A DNA stretch of 64,000 nucleotides, taken from positions 1-64,000 of the forward strand of contig NZ_FRDN01000016.1 of NCBI RefSeq assembly GCF_900143285.1, read 5' to 3'. The position numbers were made by a program, and so were the translations under genes. Under the pieces are notes generated by a model. The model was not told where the DNA came from, searched no databases, and saw only the letters and a list, made by a program, of their open reading frames with translations. This document shows positions 33,739-43,520 of the stretch, in pieces. The DNA is from Desulfitobacterium chlororespirans DSM 11544. GTDB lineage: Bacteria; Bacillota; Desulfitobacteriia; Desulfitobacteriales; Desulfitobacteriaceae. Within the stretch, counting starts at the first letter, position 1; every line of letters begins with the position of its first letter.

Positions 33739-35076
33739 TTAATTCAAAATGAATTTGCGGGCCGCATACTGGAGCTCTTGGGCTGTTTTGGAAAGCTCCT
33801 GGGCAGAAGCGTTGATCTCTTGCATAGCGACCATCTGCTCAGAACTGCTGCTGGCTACTTCCTCTGTCTGAGCAGTGGTCTCTTGACAGATAGCAGCGAC
33901 TTGAGTTACCTCATGGGCGATGATATCTGCACTTTGGGTGATACCGCTGGATAGAGCTGAAATCTCTTGAATCTGCTCACTCAGGACTTGAGTGCTTTCT
34001 TTAATCCGCGTAAAGGCTTGTTGGGCATTTTGAATGGCATTGGCTCCGCTTTGCACCACTTCTTTTTCTGAGTCCATACTGGTGATGGCTTCGTCAAGGC
34101 TGGTCTTGATATCATGGATAATGGTTTCGATTTGAGCGCTGGATAGAGTCGATTGCTCGGCCAGCTTCCGGACTTCTTCAGCGACGACGCTGAAGCCCCG
34201 GCCGTGTTCCCCAGCCCGTGCAGCTTCGATGGCTGCATTCAGTGCCAAGAGGTTGGTTTGATCCGATATGGCTTTAATCGTTTCCACAATAGAGCCGATG
34301 ACGGTAGATTTTTCACCAAGGGCAGTGATGATCTGTCCTGTGTTATCCACGGAGTTATGAATATGCCCCATCTGAAGATTGACCATGGTCATGGCAGTAT
34401 CTCCGTCCTGGGCAAGCTGCAAGGACTGCCTTGAAGAGTGATCGGCAAGATTAATATGCTCCTCAATCTGACGAATGCCATGGGCCATAGATTGGATGGA
34501 ACTCATAATGTTTTGGACGCTGTTGGCTTGTGTCTGGGACCCGGATGCCACTTGATGGATGGAGGATGATACAAGTTGGGCTGATTCACTGGTTCCCCCC
34601 GACTGAGTGGAAAGAACTTGAGAGGATTCGGCAAAAATGTCGGCACTATGGGTAATGTCTCCCACCAAAGAGCGGAAATTCTCAGTCATTTGATTCAGGG
34701 ATCTACAGAGGGTTCCTAATTCGTCTTTTTGCCCCATGCTGTATAGGGTTGCCGTAAGGTCCCCTTGAGCCATTTTTTCAGCGAATTGCACTCCGCGGCG
34801 TAGTGGAGTGGCAACTAAGTAGGATATGTAAAGTCCATAAATAAAGATGATAAGTCCTGCTATAACGAGTGAAACCAGATAGATAAGGATGTTTTGCTCG
34901 AGGTTGGCCCCCGTCTTAACCATAAAGTATATAGCTCCACCGGCTACAAGGGTAATCAAGGCATTGATGCCGAAAGCCAGGCTGAGCTTTGCCGATACGG
35001 ATAAGTTAAACCACCAGCGGACAATGCCGGAGTGTTTAAAAAAGAATTCGCTTATTCTGTCTAAAAAACTGTTCAT
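33739..35076 (-). CDS. Methyl-accepting chemotaxis protein without a large sensor domain
   Basis: This 445-residue receptor has two transmembrane helices (about 30-52 and 62-85) with only a short loop between them, a HAMP domain (about 86-140), and the cytoplasmic signalling domain with the hairpin tip region [19 protein letters not shown]. It should couple to CheA/CheW. With almost no extracytoplasmic part it probably senses membrane or cytoplasmic cues. ATG 35076 has AGGAGG upstream. Confidence 0.93.
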   Translation of the reverse strand: MNSFLDRISEFFFKHSGIVRWWFNLSVSAKLSLAFGINALITLVAGGAIYFMVKTGANLEQNILIYLVSLVIAGLIIFIYGLYISYLVATPLRRGVQFAEKMAQGDLTATLYSMGQKDELGTLCRSLNQMTENFRSLVGDITHSADIFAESSQVLSTQSGGTSESAQLVSSSIHQVASGSQTQANSVQNIMSSIQSMAHGIRQIEEHINLADHSSRQSLQLAQDGDTAMTMVNLQMGHIHNSVDNTGQIITALGEKSTVIGSIVETIKAISDQTNLLALNAAIEAARAGEHGRGFSVVAEEVRKLAEQSTLSSAQIETIIHDIKTSLDEAITSMDSEKEVVQSGANAIQNAQQAFTRIKESTQVLSEQIQEISALSSGITQSADIIAHEVTQVAAICQETTAQTEEVASSSSEQMVAMQEINASAQELSKTAQELQYAARKFILN

Positions 35077-35428
35077 TTAATGCCTCCTTTGTATAAATTT
35101 TGCCACGAAAAAGTTCGGAATTAATTACAATGAAATATAAGTACCAAAGGGTACCGCCCAAAATAGATCCGGAATAAATGGGGACATTGGATTTTCTTTA
35201 CCCTATGTATGCAGGGGGGTTACGGAAGGGGGAAGGAGAAAGAATGGATTGGAATTATTGGAAAATTTAATCGCCTTTATTGTATCATAGGTTTTTGTAA
35301 TTGTGGAGTGCGGATTTGTTAATAGTTAATGACTTTTAGCACATAGTCTGTTTGATGCAGATTCCTGAGCGTAACCGCTGACTTTTTGAGCTTAGCAAGA
35401 GCGGGAAGCTGCATTTTTAGGGTTTTCT
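35077..35428. other. Intergenic region between the chemoreceptor gene and valS leader
   Basis: About 350 bases with no convincing gene; A/T-rich, with purine-rich GGGGGG and GGAAGGGGG stretches around 35213-35240. It should hold the minus-strand promoter of the chemoreceptor gene, but I cannot point to it. Confidence 0.4.
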
Positions 35429-35457
35429 TTGACATGAACGCTTCTGATGGATATAAT
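35429..35457 (+). promoter_or_regulatory. Promoter of valS
   Basis: Consensus TTGACA (35429-35434) and TATAAT (35452-35457) with 17-base spacing, just upstream of the T-box leader. Confidence 0.85.
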
Positions 35458-35463
35458 AAACTA

Positions 35464-35718
35464 TATTATCATGAAGAGCAATAAACTCTGGGAATGCAAG
35501 AAAAAGTTCAGCCAACGGTTCAGAGAGAAAGACGCTTGCTGAGAGTCTTTTCCGCTTGGAGACTTTGGGTCGTGCAGGAGGGGCGGGGATGAATCGAGTA
35601 ATCCTTGACGGTTTGCCCGTTATCGCAATTAAGTGCAAGAGCTTTGCTTAGTAAGCGGGGTTCTTGAAAAAAGGTGGTACCGCGAGTTCTTCGTCCTTTA
35701 GGGGATGAAGGGCTTTTT
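35464..35718 (+). promoter_or_regulatory. T-box riboswitch of valS
   Basis: A long leader carries GCTGAGAGTC (distal Stem I type motif, 35538-35547), the T-box sequence AAGGTGGTACCGCGAG (35671-35686), and a terminator CTTCGTCC/GGATGAAG (35689-35710) followed by T6. A GTC at 35569-35571 is a candidate valine specifier, but I could not fold Stem I with certainty. Uncharged tRNA-Val should switch valS on. Confidence 0.85.
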
Positions 35719-35770
35719 TGGTTTTAAGGCAATGAATGAATCCGTATAATTCTGAAAGGAGCGCTTATAC

Positions 35771-38416
35771 ATGTCGGAGGATTTTAAAATGGAAAAGGTA
35801 TATGACCCAAGCCAGGTTGAGGGAAAATGGTATCCCTACTGGGAGGAGAAAGGATATTTTCACGCGAATGTGGATGATGCTAAGGAGCCTTTCAGCATCG
35901 TCATGCCCCCGCCGAATGTGACCGGAGCCCTTCACCTTGGCCATGCCATCGATAGTACGATCCAGGATATCCTTACCCGCTTCAAACGGATGCAGGGATA
36001 CAATACTTTATGGCTCCCCGGCACGGATCACGCGGGTATTGCCACTCAAGCCAAGGTGGAAGAGCAGCTGGCTAAGGAAGGAACCAACCGGCATGCTCTG
36101 GGTCGTGAGAAATTCCTGGATAGAGTGTGGGACTGGAAAAAAGAATATGGGGGACGTATTACTCAGCAGCTGCGCCGGCTGGGTGCCTCCTGTGATTGGT
36201 CGCGGGAGCGCTTCACTATGGATGAAGGATGCTCTAAGGCTGTACGTGAAGTCTTCGTAGATCTTTATCATAAGGATTTGATCTACCGGGGCAATTATAT
36301 TGTTAATTGGTGCCCTCATTGCCATACGACCATTTCTGATATTGAAGTGGAGCATGTGGATCGGGAAGGGCATCTTTGGCACCTTCGCTATCCGGTCAAA
36401 GACAGTGACGAGGCTTTGGTGGTAGCCACCACACGTCCGGAAACCATGCTGGGAGATACCGCGGTGGCCGTTCATCCGGAAGATGAGAGATACCGGCATC
36501 TCCTGGGCAAAACGATTATTCTGCCGCTGACTAACCGGGAAATTCCCATCATCGCCGATGACTATGTGGATCGGGAGTTTGGGACAGGTGCGGTAAAAAT
36601 CACTCCGGCTCATGACCCTAATGACTTTGAGATGGGCTTGCGTCATCAGCTTCCTGCCATCACTGTCATGGATCGGGAAGCGAAGATGAATGAACAAGCC
36701 GGTAAATATCAGGGAATGGAACGTTATGCCGCCCGGAAGGAGATTGTGAAGGATCTTGAGGCTCAGGGCCTGCTGGTCGAAGTAGATAACCATCAGCATG
36801 CCGTAGGGGAGTGTTATCGCTGCTCCACAGTGGTGGAGCCTATGGTCAGCAAACAATGGTTTGTTAAGATGGGGCCCTTGGCTAAACCTGCTATGGAAGT
36901 GGTACGGGAAGGGATCATGGAATTTGTGCCCGAGCGTTTTGCCAAAATTTATCTGGGTTGGCTGGAAAATATCCGGGATTGGTGTATATCCCGTCAGCTT
37001 TGGTGGGGGCACCGGATTCCTGTCTGGTATTGTGAAGATTGCGGGGCAGAGATCTGTGCTAAAGAAGATCCGGAGACCTGTCCCCAATGCGGATCCAAGC
37101 ATATTGTTCAGGATCCCGATGTTTTGGATACTTGGTTTTCTTCAGGGTTATGGCCTTTCTCAACCATGGGGTGGCCGGAAGAGACTCCTGAACTTAAGCA
37201 GTTCTATCCCACTTCCGTTCTCGTAACCGGACGGGACATCATCTTTTTCTGGGTCGCCCGCATGGTCTTCATGGGTCTAGAGTTTATGAAGGATGTGCCT
37301 TTCCAAAAAGTCATGATTCATGGCCTGGTTCTGGATGCTCAAGGCAGGAAGATGAGTAAATCCTTAGGCAATGGGGTGGACCCGCTGGAGGTCATTGACC
37401 AATACGGTGCGGATACCCTGCGTTTCATGCTGATTACAGGCAACACTCCGGGCAATGATTTGCGTTTTCATCCGGAACGCTTGGAGGCGACCCGGAACTT
37501 TGCTAATAAGATTTGGAATGCTTCCCGTTTTGTTCTTTTAAATCTTCAGGATTATGAGGAAGGCCCCCGCGGCCAGCTGAAGCTGGAGGATCGTTGGATT
37601 CTTTCCCGTTATGAAAAGACTGCAGGCGAAGTAACGGAGGCCTTGGAACAGTTTGATCTGGGTGAAGCAGCCCGTCTCCTCTATGAGTTTATTTGGAATG
37701 AGTTCTGTGATTGGTATATTGAACTGGCTAAAGGCCGCCTCTATGATAAGGAGCACCCAGAAGCCCGTCATACGGTTCAATCCATTCTTCTGGAAGTTCT
37801 GGAAGGTATCATGAGACTGCTCCACCCCTATATGCCCTTCATCACGGAAGAGATCTGGCACAACCTTCCTACCTCAGGGGAGAGCATTATGATCCAGTCC
37901 TGGCCCAAGGTAAACGGCTATCGGGAGGATGACACTGAGAAACAGATGAACCAAATTATGGATGTGATCAAAGCGGTTCGGAATATCCGGGCGGAGATGA
38001 ATGTTCAGCCGGGCAAAAAAGCTGAAATCATCCTGGTCGCACCTGAGAAGGCTGTTTTTGAGGTTCTGGAATCAGGCCGGGAAAGTATCCGGCTGTTAGC
38101 TGGCGGTTCCGCTGTGGATGTCGTCTCCAATCTGGAAGTTAAGCCTGCCCAGGCGGCCAGTGCCGTTCTCGAAGGAGTGGAAGTCTATCTTCCCTTGCGC
38201 GGACTGTTGGATCTGGACAAAGAAATTGCCCGGGTCGAAAAGGAAATTGCCCAGGCTCAGCTGGAACAAAGCCGCTTGGCAGGAAAGCTTAACAACCAGG
38301 GCTTTGTAGCAAAAGCTCCGGAGCAAGTGGTGGCTAAAGAGCGTGAGAAGCTGGAAGGGATTAATGGGCGGATCGCAGCACTGAAGGTTCGTCTGGCGGA
38401 GCTGCAAGAGGCGTAA
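35771..38416 (+). CDS. valS: Valyl-tRNA synthetase
   Basis: This 881-residue class I synthetase has the HIGH-type motif G-A-L-H-L-G-H (about residue 50), the editing domain with [10 protein letters not shown], zinc-type cysteine pairs (C-E-D-C ... C-P-Q-C), the K-M-S-K-S loop, and the C-terminal coiled-coil arm ([11 protein letters not shown]). It charges tRNA-Val and edits Thr. ATG 35771 has GAAAGGAG upstream; a second in-frame ATG at 35789 is less well placed. folC follows further downstream, as in Bacillus. Confidence 0.97.
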   Translation: MSEDFKMEKVYDPSQVEGKWYPYWEEKGYFHANVDDAKEPFSIVMPPPNVTGALHLGHAIDSTIQDILTRFKRMQGYNTLWLPGTDHAGIATQAKVEEQLAKEGTNRHALGREKFLDRVWDWKKEYGGRITQQLRRLGASCDWSRERFTMDEGCSKAVREVFVDLYHKDLIYRGNYIVNWCPHCHTTISDIEVEHVDREGHLWHLRYPVKDSDEALVVATTRPETMLGDTAVAVHPEDERYRHLLGKTIILPLTNREIPIIADDYVDREFGTGAVKITPAHDPNDFEMGLRHQLPAITVMDREAKMNEQAGKYQGMERYAARKEIVKDLEAQGLLVEVDNHQHAVGECYRCSTVVEPMVSKQWFVKMGPLAKPAMEVVREGIMEFVPERFAKIYLGWLENIRDWCISRQLWWGHRIPVWYCEDCGAEICAKEDPETCPQCGSKHIVQDPDVLDTWFSSGLWPFSTMGWPEETPELKQFYPTSVLVTGRDIIFFWVARMVFMGLEFMKDVPFQKVMIHGLVLDAQGRKMSKSLGNGVDPLEVIDQYGADTLRFMLITGNTPGNDLRFHPERLEATRNFANKIWNASRFVLLNLQDYEEGPRGQLKLEDRWILSRYEKTAGEVTEALEQFDLGEAARLLYEFIWNEFCDWYIELAKGRLYDKEHPEARHTVQSILLEVLEGIMRLLHPYMPFITEEIWHNLPTSGESIMIQSWPKVNGYREDDTEKQMNQIMDVIKAVRNIRAEMNVQPGKKAEIILVAPEKAVFEVLESGRESIRLLAGGSAVDVVSNLEVKPAQAASAVLEGVEVYLPLRGLLDLDKEIARVEKEIAQAQLEQSRLAGKLNNQGFVAKAPEQVVAKEREKLEGINGRIAALKVRLAELQEA

Positions 38417-38449
38417 GATGGGGCTCTCTTTGGGGGCAAGCTGGAAAGC

Positions 38450-38668
38450 TGTCTCCAGGATTTTGTTTTCAGAGTTCACTCCATAAGCTGCGCGGAGGAA
38501 TCTAATCGCGAAAGTCCTTCGCTCCGTCAGGTGCCCGCCCAAATCGCTCCTGCTCAATGGGCGTTGGAAACGTCCTGTTTCCAACCCGACTCCGCTGCGG
38601 ACTTTCGCGAAGATTCCTTACCTGCTCGCTTGGAAGTCGTTCACTGCTGTAAATCAAAATCCTTGGGC
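38450..38668. repeat. Nested inverted repeat unit, left copy
   Basis: This 219-bp noncoding unit folds on itself: AGGATTTTG / CAAAATCCT at the ends, AGGAATCT / AGATTCCT and GCGAAAGTCC / GGACTTTCGC inside, and a central hairpin GTTGGAAAC (38563-38571) with GTTTCCAAC (38577-38585). A second unit in opposite orientation is at 38832-39055. Confidence 0.75.
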
Positions 38669-38720
38669 CCGCTCTGAGGTCCCATCGCATGCACAGTTTC
38701 TTTGAAGATGGTTAGATGAC

Positions 38721-38778
38721 TGAAAGAGACCGGTGCCAAATACGAAAGTGCTTTCGTATTTGGCACCGGTCTCTTTCA
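38721..38778. repeat. 58-bp palindrome containing copy B of the 34-bp palindrome
   Basis: Two perfect 28-bp arms (38721-38748 and 38751-38778) are separated by TG. The inner 34 bp (38733-38766) match the palindrome at 16859-16892 with compensated changes. It lies between the two nested repeat units. Confidence 0.85.
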
Positions 38779-38831
38779 CAAACATTGCTTTCTCCCATAC
38801 ACGGATTGGACTTGCAAACACCCCAGAGAAA

Positions 38832-39055
38832 GCCCAAGGATTTTGTTTTTACAAAAGGGAACGACTTCCAAGCGAGCAGCTAGCCGTTCTTCGCGAAAGT
38901 ACGGCGTGTAGACGGGTTGGAAACAGGACGTTTCCAACCTGCCACAGAGGCAGGAGCCGATTTGGCAGGTTCCCGTCGGAACAGAGTACTTGAGCGTTAG
39001 AACGGCTGCGCGCAGCTTGTTGAGTGACCGATGTAAAAACAAAATCCTGGAGACA
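38832..39055. repeat. Nested inverted repeat unit, right copy
   Basis: This is an inverted copy of 38450-38668. Shared blocks include CCAAGGATTTTG, GGAACGACTTCCAAGCGAGC, TTCGCGAAAGT, the hairpin GTTGGAAAC/GTTTCCAAC (38916-38938), and AAAACAAAATCCTGGAGACA at the outer end. Confidence 0.75.
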
Positions 39056-39231
39056 ATTTCTTGCAAAGCCATCGCTACTCCCGAAAATCTTCCGCGCAAA
39101 TTGCAGGAAAACCACCCTTTATAGGGAATTATCGCATAGCAGAGATGTGCATAATAACCATGTACCTCTGGTTTAAAAATGGATGAAGAGAGTCATATCA
39201 GCAATAGAAAGATTCAAAGGAGGACATAGAA

Positions 39232-40611
39232 GTGGGGAATAGGGAGATGAACGGGATAACTGAACATGAATTAAAGGGAGAACTGCAAGAGGTGTCTTCT
39301 GTGGAGCAGGAATACCAGGAAGCCAAGGATTATCTGATGAGCCTCACCAAATTTGGCATGAACTTTGGATTAGGTCGGATTGAGGAGCTGCTGAAACGTG
39401 TGGGTAACCCGGAAGAACGTCTGAGGGTCGTTCATATCGGAGGGACCAATGGCAAAGGCTCGACTACCATGATGACGGCGGAAATCCTTGAAGATGCCGG
39501 ATATCGGGTAGGGGTGTTTACATCTCCTCATCTTCATGATTATCGGGAGAGGATAACCATTAATGGTGAGATGATTCCGAAAGGGGAAGTTACCCGCCTG
39601 ATTCAGACTCTCCGTCCCCATTTGGAGGAACTTGTCCAAAAGGGTGTGGAGCATCCTACAGAGTTTGAAGTGAATACGGCCATGGCCTTGATGTATTTTG
39701 CCGACCAGAAAGTGGACTTAGCCCTCCTGGAGGTTGGTTTAGGTGGGGCGATTGACTCTACGAATGTGGTCAAGCCCTTGATTTCGGTGATAACCAATGT
39801 GGGTATGGATCATATGGATTATCTGGGTGAAACCTATGAAGAGATTGCCCGAGTAAAGGCTGGAATTATCAAAGCAGGTGCTATCACCGTAACGGCGGCT
39901 GATCGCCCTGAGGTTTTAAATGTCATACGCAAGAAGGCACTGGAAATGAACTCTCCTTTATGGGTGGTGGGCGACGATGTGCGCTGGGAGATCCGATGGA
40001 GCGGGGAATTGGAGCAGGAATTTGATTTGGCTGGGCTGCGGGGAGCCTATAACAAACTGCGCTTACGTCTTGTCGGAGAGCATCAAGTGGTTAATGCTGC
40101 TACCGCTGTGACAGTTTGTGAGCTTTTGAAATTCGAATGCGGAATGAATCTGGAGCGCAGAAATATTTATGAGGGACTTCGCAAAGCAGTTTGGCCTGGC
40201 CGCTTGGAGTTGCTTTCCTTGAAGCCGAAAGTGCTGATCGATGGAGCCCATAATGTGGATGGAGCCAACGCCTTGGCGAAGGCTTTGCAAATCTTTCAGC
40301 GTCGACGCCTGGTGTTGTGTCTTGGTATGCTGGGAGATAAGGAGCGGGAAAAGGTTGTGGACATCCTTGTCCCTTTGGCTGATGAGGTGATTATTACCAA
40401 GCCCAATTCCCCGAGGTCCGGAAACTGGGAGTATCTCCATAAATTAGTCGAGGAAAAGGGGAAGTCTGTCCTGACCATTGAAGAGCCCCGTCTGGCAGTT
40501 GAAGAGGCTTTTAAGCGATTGGATAAAGAGGATATGCTATGTGTCACGGGGTCTCTCTATATGATTGCGGAGGCAAGGCAGGCTTTATTGGATGTCTTGC
40601 GCAAAGGATAG
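39232..40611 (+). CDS. folC: Folylpolyglutamate synthase / dihydrofolate synthase
   Basis: This 459-residue Mur-ligase-family enzyme has the P-loop H-I-G-G-T-N-G-K-G-S-T (about residues 67-77), the folate-site region F-T-S-P-H-L-H-D-Y-R-E-R, and D-G-A-H-N-V-D-G-A near the C-terminal domain. It adds glutamate to folates, and in many bacteria also makes dihydrofolate. An N-terminal stretch of about 30 charged residues precedes the conserved Y-L-M-S-L start. GTG 39232 has AGGAGG eight bases upstream. Confidence 0.94.
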   Translation: MGNREMNGITEHELKGELQEVSSVEQEYQEAKDYLMSLTKFGMNFGLGRIEELLKRVGNPEERLRVVHIGGTNGKGSTTMMTAEILEDAGYRVGVFTSPHLHDYRERITINGEMIPKGEVTRLIQTLRPHLEELVQKGVEHPTEFEVNTAMALMYFADQKVDLALLEVGLGGAIDSTNVVKPLISVITNVGMDHMDYLGETYEEIARVKAGIIKAGAITVTAADRPEVLNVIRKKALEMNSPLWVVGDDVRWEIRWSGELEQEFDLAGLRGAYNKLRLRLVGEHQVVNAATAVTVCELLKFECGMNLERRNIYEGLRKAVWPGRLELLSLKPKVLIDGAHNVDGANALAKALQIFQRRRLVLCLGMLGDKEREKVVDILVPLADEVIITKPNSPRSGNWEYLHKLVEEKGKSVLTIEEPRLAVEEAFKRLDKEDMLCVTGSLYMIAEARQALLDVLRKG

Positions 40612-40662
40612 AGAGAACTTATACAAGCAATAGTCAAGTTTTATTACGTTTATGTAAAAAAC

Positions 40663-40705
40663 TTAACAGAAACTTAACAAAAGAGGTTAAGAAATTTGCT
40701 ACAAT
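40663..40705 (+). promoter_or_regulatory. PhoP-like box and promoter of the phosphate transporter operon
   Basis: TTAACA occurs at 40663 and 40674 (11-bp phase), with TTAAGA at 40687. The -10 box TACAAT is at 40700-40705 and there is no good -35 hexamer. This matches the known Bacillus PhoP box pattern of TT(A/T/C)ACA repeats every 11 bp and suggests activation under phosphate limitation. Confidence 0.65.
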
Positions 40706-40744
40706 ACTACAGGAATTCCATGCAAAACGACTGGAGGAAAGAGC

Positions 40745-41371
40745 ATGTTTGGTATATCTTCAAAAGAAGACAAATTTTATGCCTTGTTCAGAGAAAGTGC
40801 TGAAGTAGCCTGCACCACGACGAAAAAGCTTGAAGGGCTGATCTGCCAGAATTCTGTCTCTGATGCAGAGGCTGAAATGATGCATGATCTCGAGCATCGT
40901 GCGGACAAAATTACCACGGAGATTGTGGATCGTCTGAATTCGACCCTGATCACTCCGTTGGATCGTGAAGATATCTATACCCTAGCCCAAAACCTTGATG
41001 ACATTGTGGATTTAAGTCAAGGTGCAGTAGAGCGCATGGTTCTTTACCATACGAAAAAACCTTCGATCGGAGCCCAGGAAATCGTTCGTACCATTGTCAA
41101 AGCTACGGAACAATTGAAGACTGCTTTTTGCTGTTTGAACAGTATTCACTTTAAAAAGAGCGAAATTCTGGCGGCGACAGAAGAAGTCTATCGTCTTGAA
41201 TCCGTGGGAGATAGCTTATATCGCCAGGAAGTGGCCAGGCTGTTTGAGCAGGAGAAGGATGCTATCGAGATCATTAAGTGGAAAGAAATCCTTGAACATT
41301 TAGAGAACACACTGGATCAGTGTGAGGAAATCGCAGACCTCCTCAAAGGAGTTGTATTGAAGTATGATTAG
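40745..41371 (+). CDS. DUF47/PhoU-like phosphate transport accessory protein
   Basis: This 208-residue all-helical protein of the DUF47 (PhoU-related) family has the conserved E-H-R-A-D-K-I-T and P-L-D-R-E-D-I-Y-T-L motifs with acidic, probably metal-binding residues. Its gene overlaps the pit gene by 8 bases, so the two proteins are translationally coupled and probably regulate or assemble the phosphate carrier. ATG 40745 has GGAGGAAA upstream. Confidence 0.93.
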   Translation: MFGISSKEDKFYALFRESAEVACTTTKKLEGLICQNSVSDAEAEMMHDLEHRADKITTEIVDRLNSTLITPLDREDIYTLAQNLDDIVDLSQGAVERMVLYHTKKPSIGAQEIVRTIVKATEQLKTAFCCLNSIHFKKSEILAATEEVYRLESVGDSLYRQEVARLFEQEKDAIEIIKWKEILEHLENTLDQCEEIADLLKGVVLKYD

Positions 41372-42371
41372 TTCCAGTGCGTTACTCATAGTCGTCGTAT
41401 TTTTCGCGCTGGCTTTTGATTATATTAACGGTTTCCATGATACGGCTAACGCTATTGCGACAAGTGTGTCTACCCGTGCCCTCACCCCCAAAAGGGCCAT
41501 CGTCATTGCTGCCATACTTAATTTTGCTGGAGCACTGGTGAGTACAGGAGTAGCCCAAACTATTGCCAAAGATATCGTGAATCCTGATTTTGTTACTCAG
41601 GAACTGGTAATCGCCGCTCTCATCGGAGCGATATTCTGGAACTTAGCCACTTGGTATTTTGGAATTCCCAGCAGTTCTTCCCATGCTATTATCGGGGGAA
41701 TGATTGGCGCCGCTGTATCTAAAGTGGGCTTCGGAGTGCTGCAGGTTCAAGGGATCATGAAGATAATTGCCGCCTTATTGGTTTCCCCCATTATTGGTAT
41801 TATTTTAGGTTTTATTATTATGAAAACGTTATATTTTATCTTCGGGAAGGTTGCACCTTCCAAAGTCAACCAAGGGTTTCGCAAGATGCAGGTGCTTTCC
41901 GCCGGGTTGCTGGCGTTTAATCATGGTTCCAATGATGCTCAAAAGTCTATGGGTATTATTACCATGGCCCTTATAGCGTCAGGTCTGCAGGATCCAGCCA
42001 ATCTTAATCCGGCTTTATGGGTGAAATTTGCTTGTGCTATGGCGATGGCTTTAGGTACCGCCGCAGGGGGATGGAAGATTATCAGGACCATGGGCGGCAA
42101 GATCTTTAAGCTGGAGCCGATCAATGGATTTGCCGCAGATTTGACATCTTCCATTGTTATCTGGACCGCTACAGCTTTTCCTGGTTTGCATTTACCGGTA
42201 TCGACGACCCATGTCGTTTCCGGGTCCATCATGGGTGTAGGGAGTGCCAAACGCATATCCGCTGTGCGCTGGGGAGTGGCACAGCAAATGCTCGTAGCCT
42301 GGGTGGTAACGATTCCTACATCGGCTTTAACTTCATTTCTAGTTTATAAACTTGTAACATTAGTACTATAG
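41364..42371 (+). CDS. pit: Inorganic phosphate transporter, PiT family
   Basis: This 335-residue membrane protein has about ten helices and the two family signature repeats G-F-H-D-T-A-N-A-I-A-T and N-H-G-S-N-D-A-Q-K-S-M-G, plus P-V-S-T-T-H-V-V-S-G-S. PiT carriers bring in phosphate, usually as a metal-phosphate complex with H+ or as phosphate with Na+. The start ATG lies inside the end of the DUF47 gene. A PhoP-like box upstream of the operon suggests use during phosphate limitation. Confidence 0.94.
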   Translation: MISSSALLIVVVFFALAFDYINGFHDTANAIATSVSTRALTPKRAIVIAAILNFAGALVSTGVAQTIAKDIVNPDFVTQELVIAALIGAIFWNLATWYFGIPSSSSHAIIGGMIGAAVSKVGFGVLQVQGIMKIIAALLVSPIIGIILGFIIMKTLYFIFGKVAPSKVNQGFRKMQVLSAGLLAFNHGSNDAQKSMGIITMALIASGLQDPANLNPALWVKFACAMAMALGTAAGGWKIIRTMGGKIFKLEPINGFAADLTSSIVIWTATAFPGLHLPVSTTHVVSGSIMGVGSAKRISAVRWGVAQQMLVAWVVTIPTSALTSFLVYKLVTLVL

Positions 42372-42687
42372 AAGGCTGTTGATTAGTATAGCTTTTAAAG
42401 GGACCGCAAGGTCCCTCTGATCATTAATGATTATTAATTGTTTCAAATTATTAATAAAAGATTAACTAGTTATTGATGATTTGTGATATATTGTAAATAC
42501 ATTATAAATTAGGAAGGTTTTGATTTTTGAGCACAAGCCTCATTAATAGGCATGATCAGCATACTTTACACATAAAGTGATACTAGCTTGGGTTGTCCGA
42601 GAGAAATATGAATTTTTTGTTAATATCCCTGAGTTGAGCGCTTTTGTGTGATTAAAGACGTTGACAGCTATTATGGAGGATGATAGT
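42372..42687 (+). other. Intergenic region between pit and the SPOR gene
   Basis: A hairpin AGGGACC/GGTCCCT (42399-42416, loop GCAA) follows pit and may end its transcript. The rest is A/T-rich with no gene; it should carry the promoter of the SPOR gene, possibly a sporulation sigma-factor type, but I see no clear match. Confidence 0.45.
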
Positions 42688-43368
42688 ATGTATAAATATA
42701 ATCCTTGGATTAATAAGGGAATAGGACTAATTGGTTGTGCTGTCATTGTATGGATAACCTGGTTTTTTGGGTATACTTATGTTAAGTTAGTCACACAACC
42801 TAAAGGTCCTGGCATACCTTCCTCTAGTTCTGTGGATCAGAACGAGTTTCTTCTGAATTTGGACGAAATTGAGTTCTGGACATGCCAAACGGGAGTATTT
42901 AACTCCGAAACCAATGCTCTCAAGGAAAAAGAGCAATTGGAGCAGTCAGGCTGGGATGCTCGAATCATCTCAAGAGATCCATTTATTGTTGGGGTGGGTC
43001 TGGCCTATTCAAAAGAGGAAGTACTTCCTATTCAAGAATTATTGAAAGAAGGTGGAGTTGCTTCTATTTCAAAACCAGTCATTAGTCCTGAACGTGCTTT
43101 TCGTATTCGTGGCACAGGGGCAATTCAGACGGCCCAGGTTCTTGAGAAGGTTAATGCCTTTTTGAAGACACCTTATCACGCCAGGGAAAGCATGCTTTCA
43201 GAATTCGAGAACCTTATGGCGTCGACACCACATGCTTTGACCCATTTGCAGGAGGCTTCAAGATTATCTATTCAGGCCGAGCGAACTCTGTCGGTGGATC
43301 TGCGAAAAATGATGTCATTGAACCTCTATAGTGAATATCTCAATACCTTGGAAAGCCTTCAAAAATAG
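42688..43368 (+). CDS. Membrane-anchored SPOR-domain protein, SpoIIB-like position
   Basis: This 226-residue protein has one transmembrane helix (about 12-35), a short linker, and a SPOR-type repeat domain (about 60-125, W-T-C-Q-T-G-V-F-N-S-E-T-N-A, then G-V-G-L-A-Y-S-K-E-E-V). SPOR domains bind denuded peptidoglycan at septa. The gene lies between folC and maf, where Bacillus has spoIIB, so a role in septal wall remodelling during engulfment is plausible; sequence alone does not prove it. ATG 42688 is chosen for GGAGG eight bases upstream; an in-frame TTG at 42661 is unlikely. Confidence 0.75.
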   Translation: MYKYNPWINKGIGLIGCAVIVWITWFFGYTYVKLVTQPKGPGIPSSSSVDQNEFLLNLDEIEFWTCQTGVFNSETNALKEKEQLEQSGWDARIISRDPFIVGVGLAYSKEEVLPIQELLKEGGVASISKPVISPERAFRIRGTGAIQTAQVLEKVNAFLKTPYHARESMLSEFENLMASTPHALTHLQEASRLSIQAERTLSVDLRKMMSLNLYSEYLNTLESLQK

Positions 43369-43431
43369 ACGTGTATTAGAACCAAATCTCAATTAATTTA
43401 TTTAAAAAACTTAAAAAGGCTGTAAATTTGT

Positions 43432-43460
43432 TTGTTAACCTGACAACTTAGTGATATAAT
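43432..43460 (+). promoter_or_regulatory. Promoter of rex
   Basis: TTGTTA (43432-43437) and TATAAT (43455-43460) with 17-base spacing. The -35 region contains TTGTTAACCTGACAA, which resembles half of a Rex operator but has the wrong length. Confidence 0.6.
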
Positions 43461-43520
43461 GTACTTACGCTAATTATTGTTATCATTTAAAATTAAAGGA
43501 AATTGAAACGGGGGATTAGC

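Noticed and set aside
43432-43460. Rex operator in the rex promoter
   Set aside because: TTGTTAACCTGACAA is three bases shorter than the 18-bp Rex dyad and its halves do not align.
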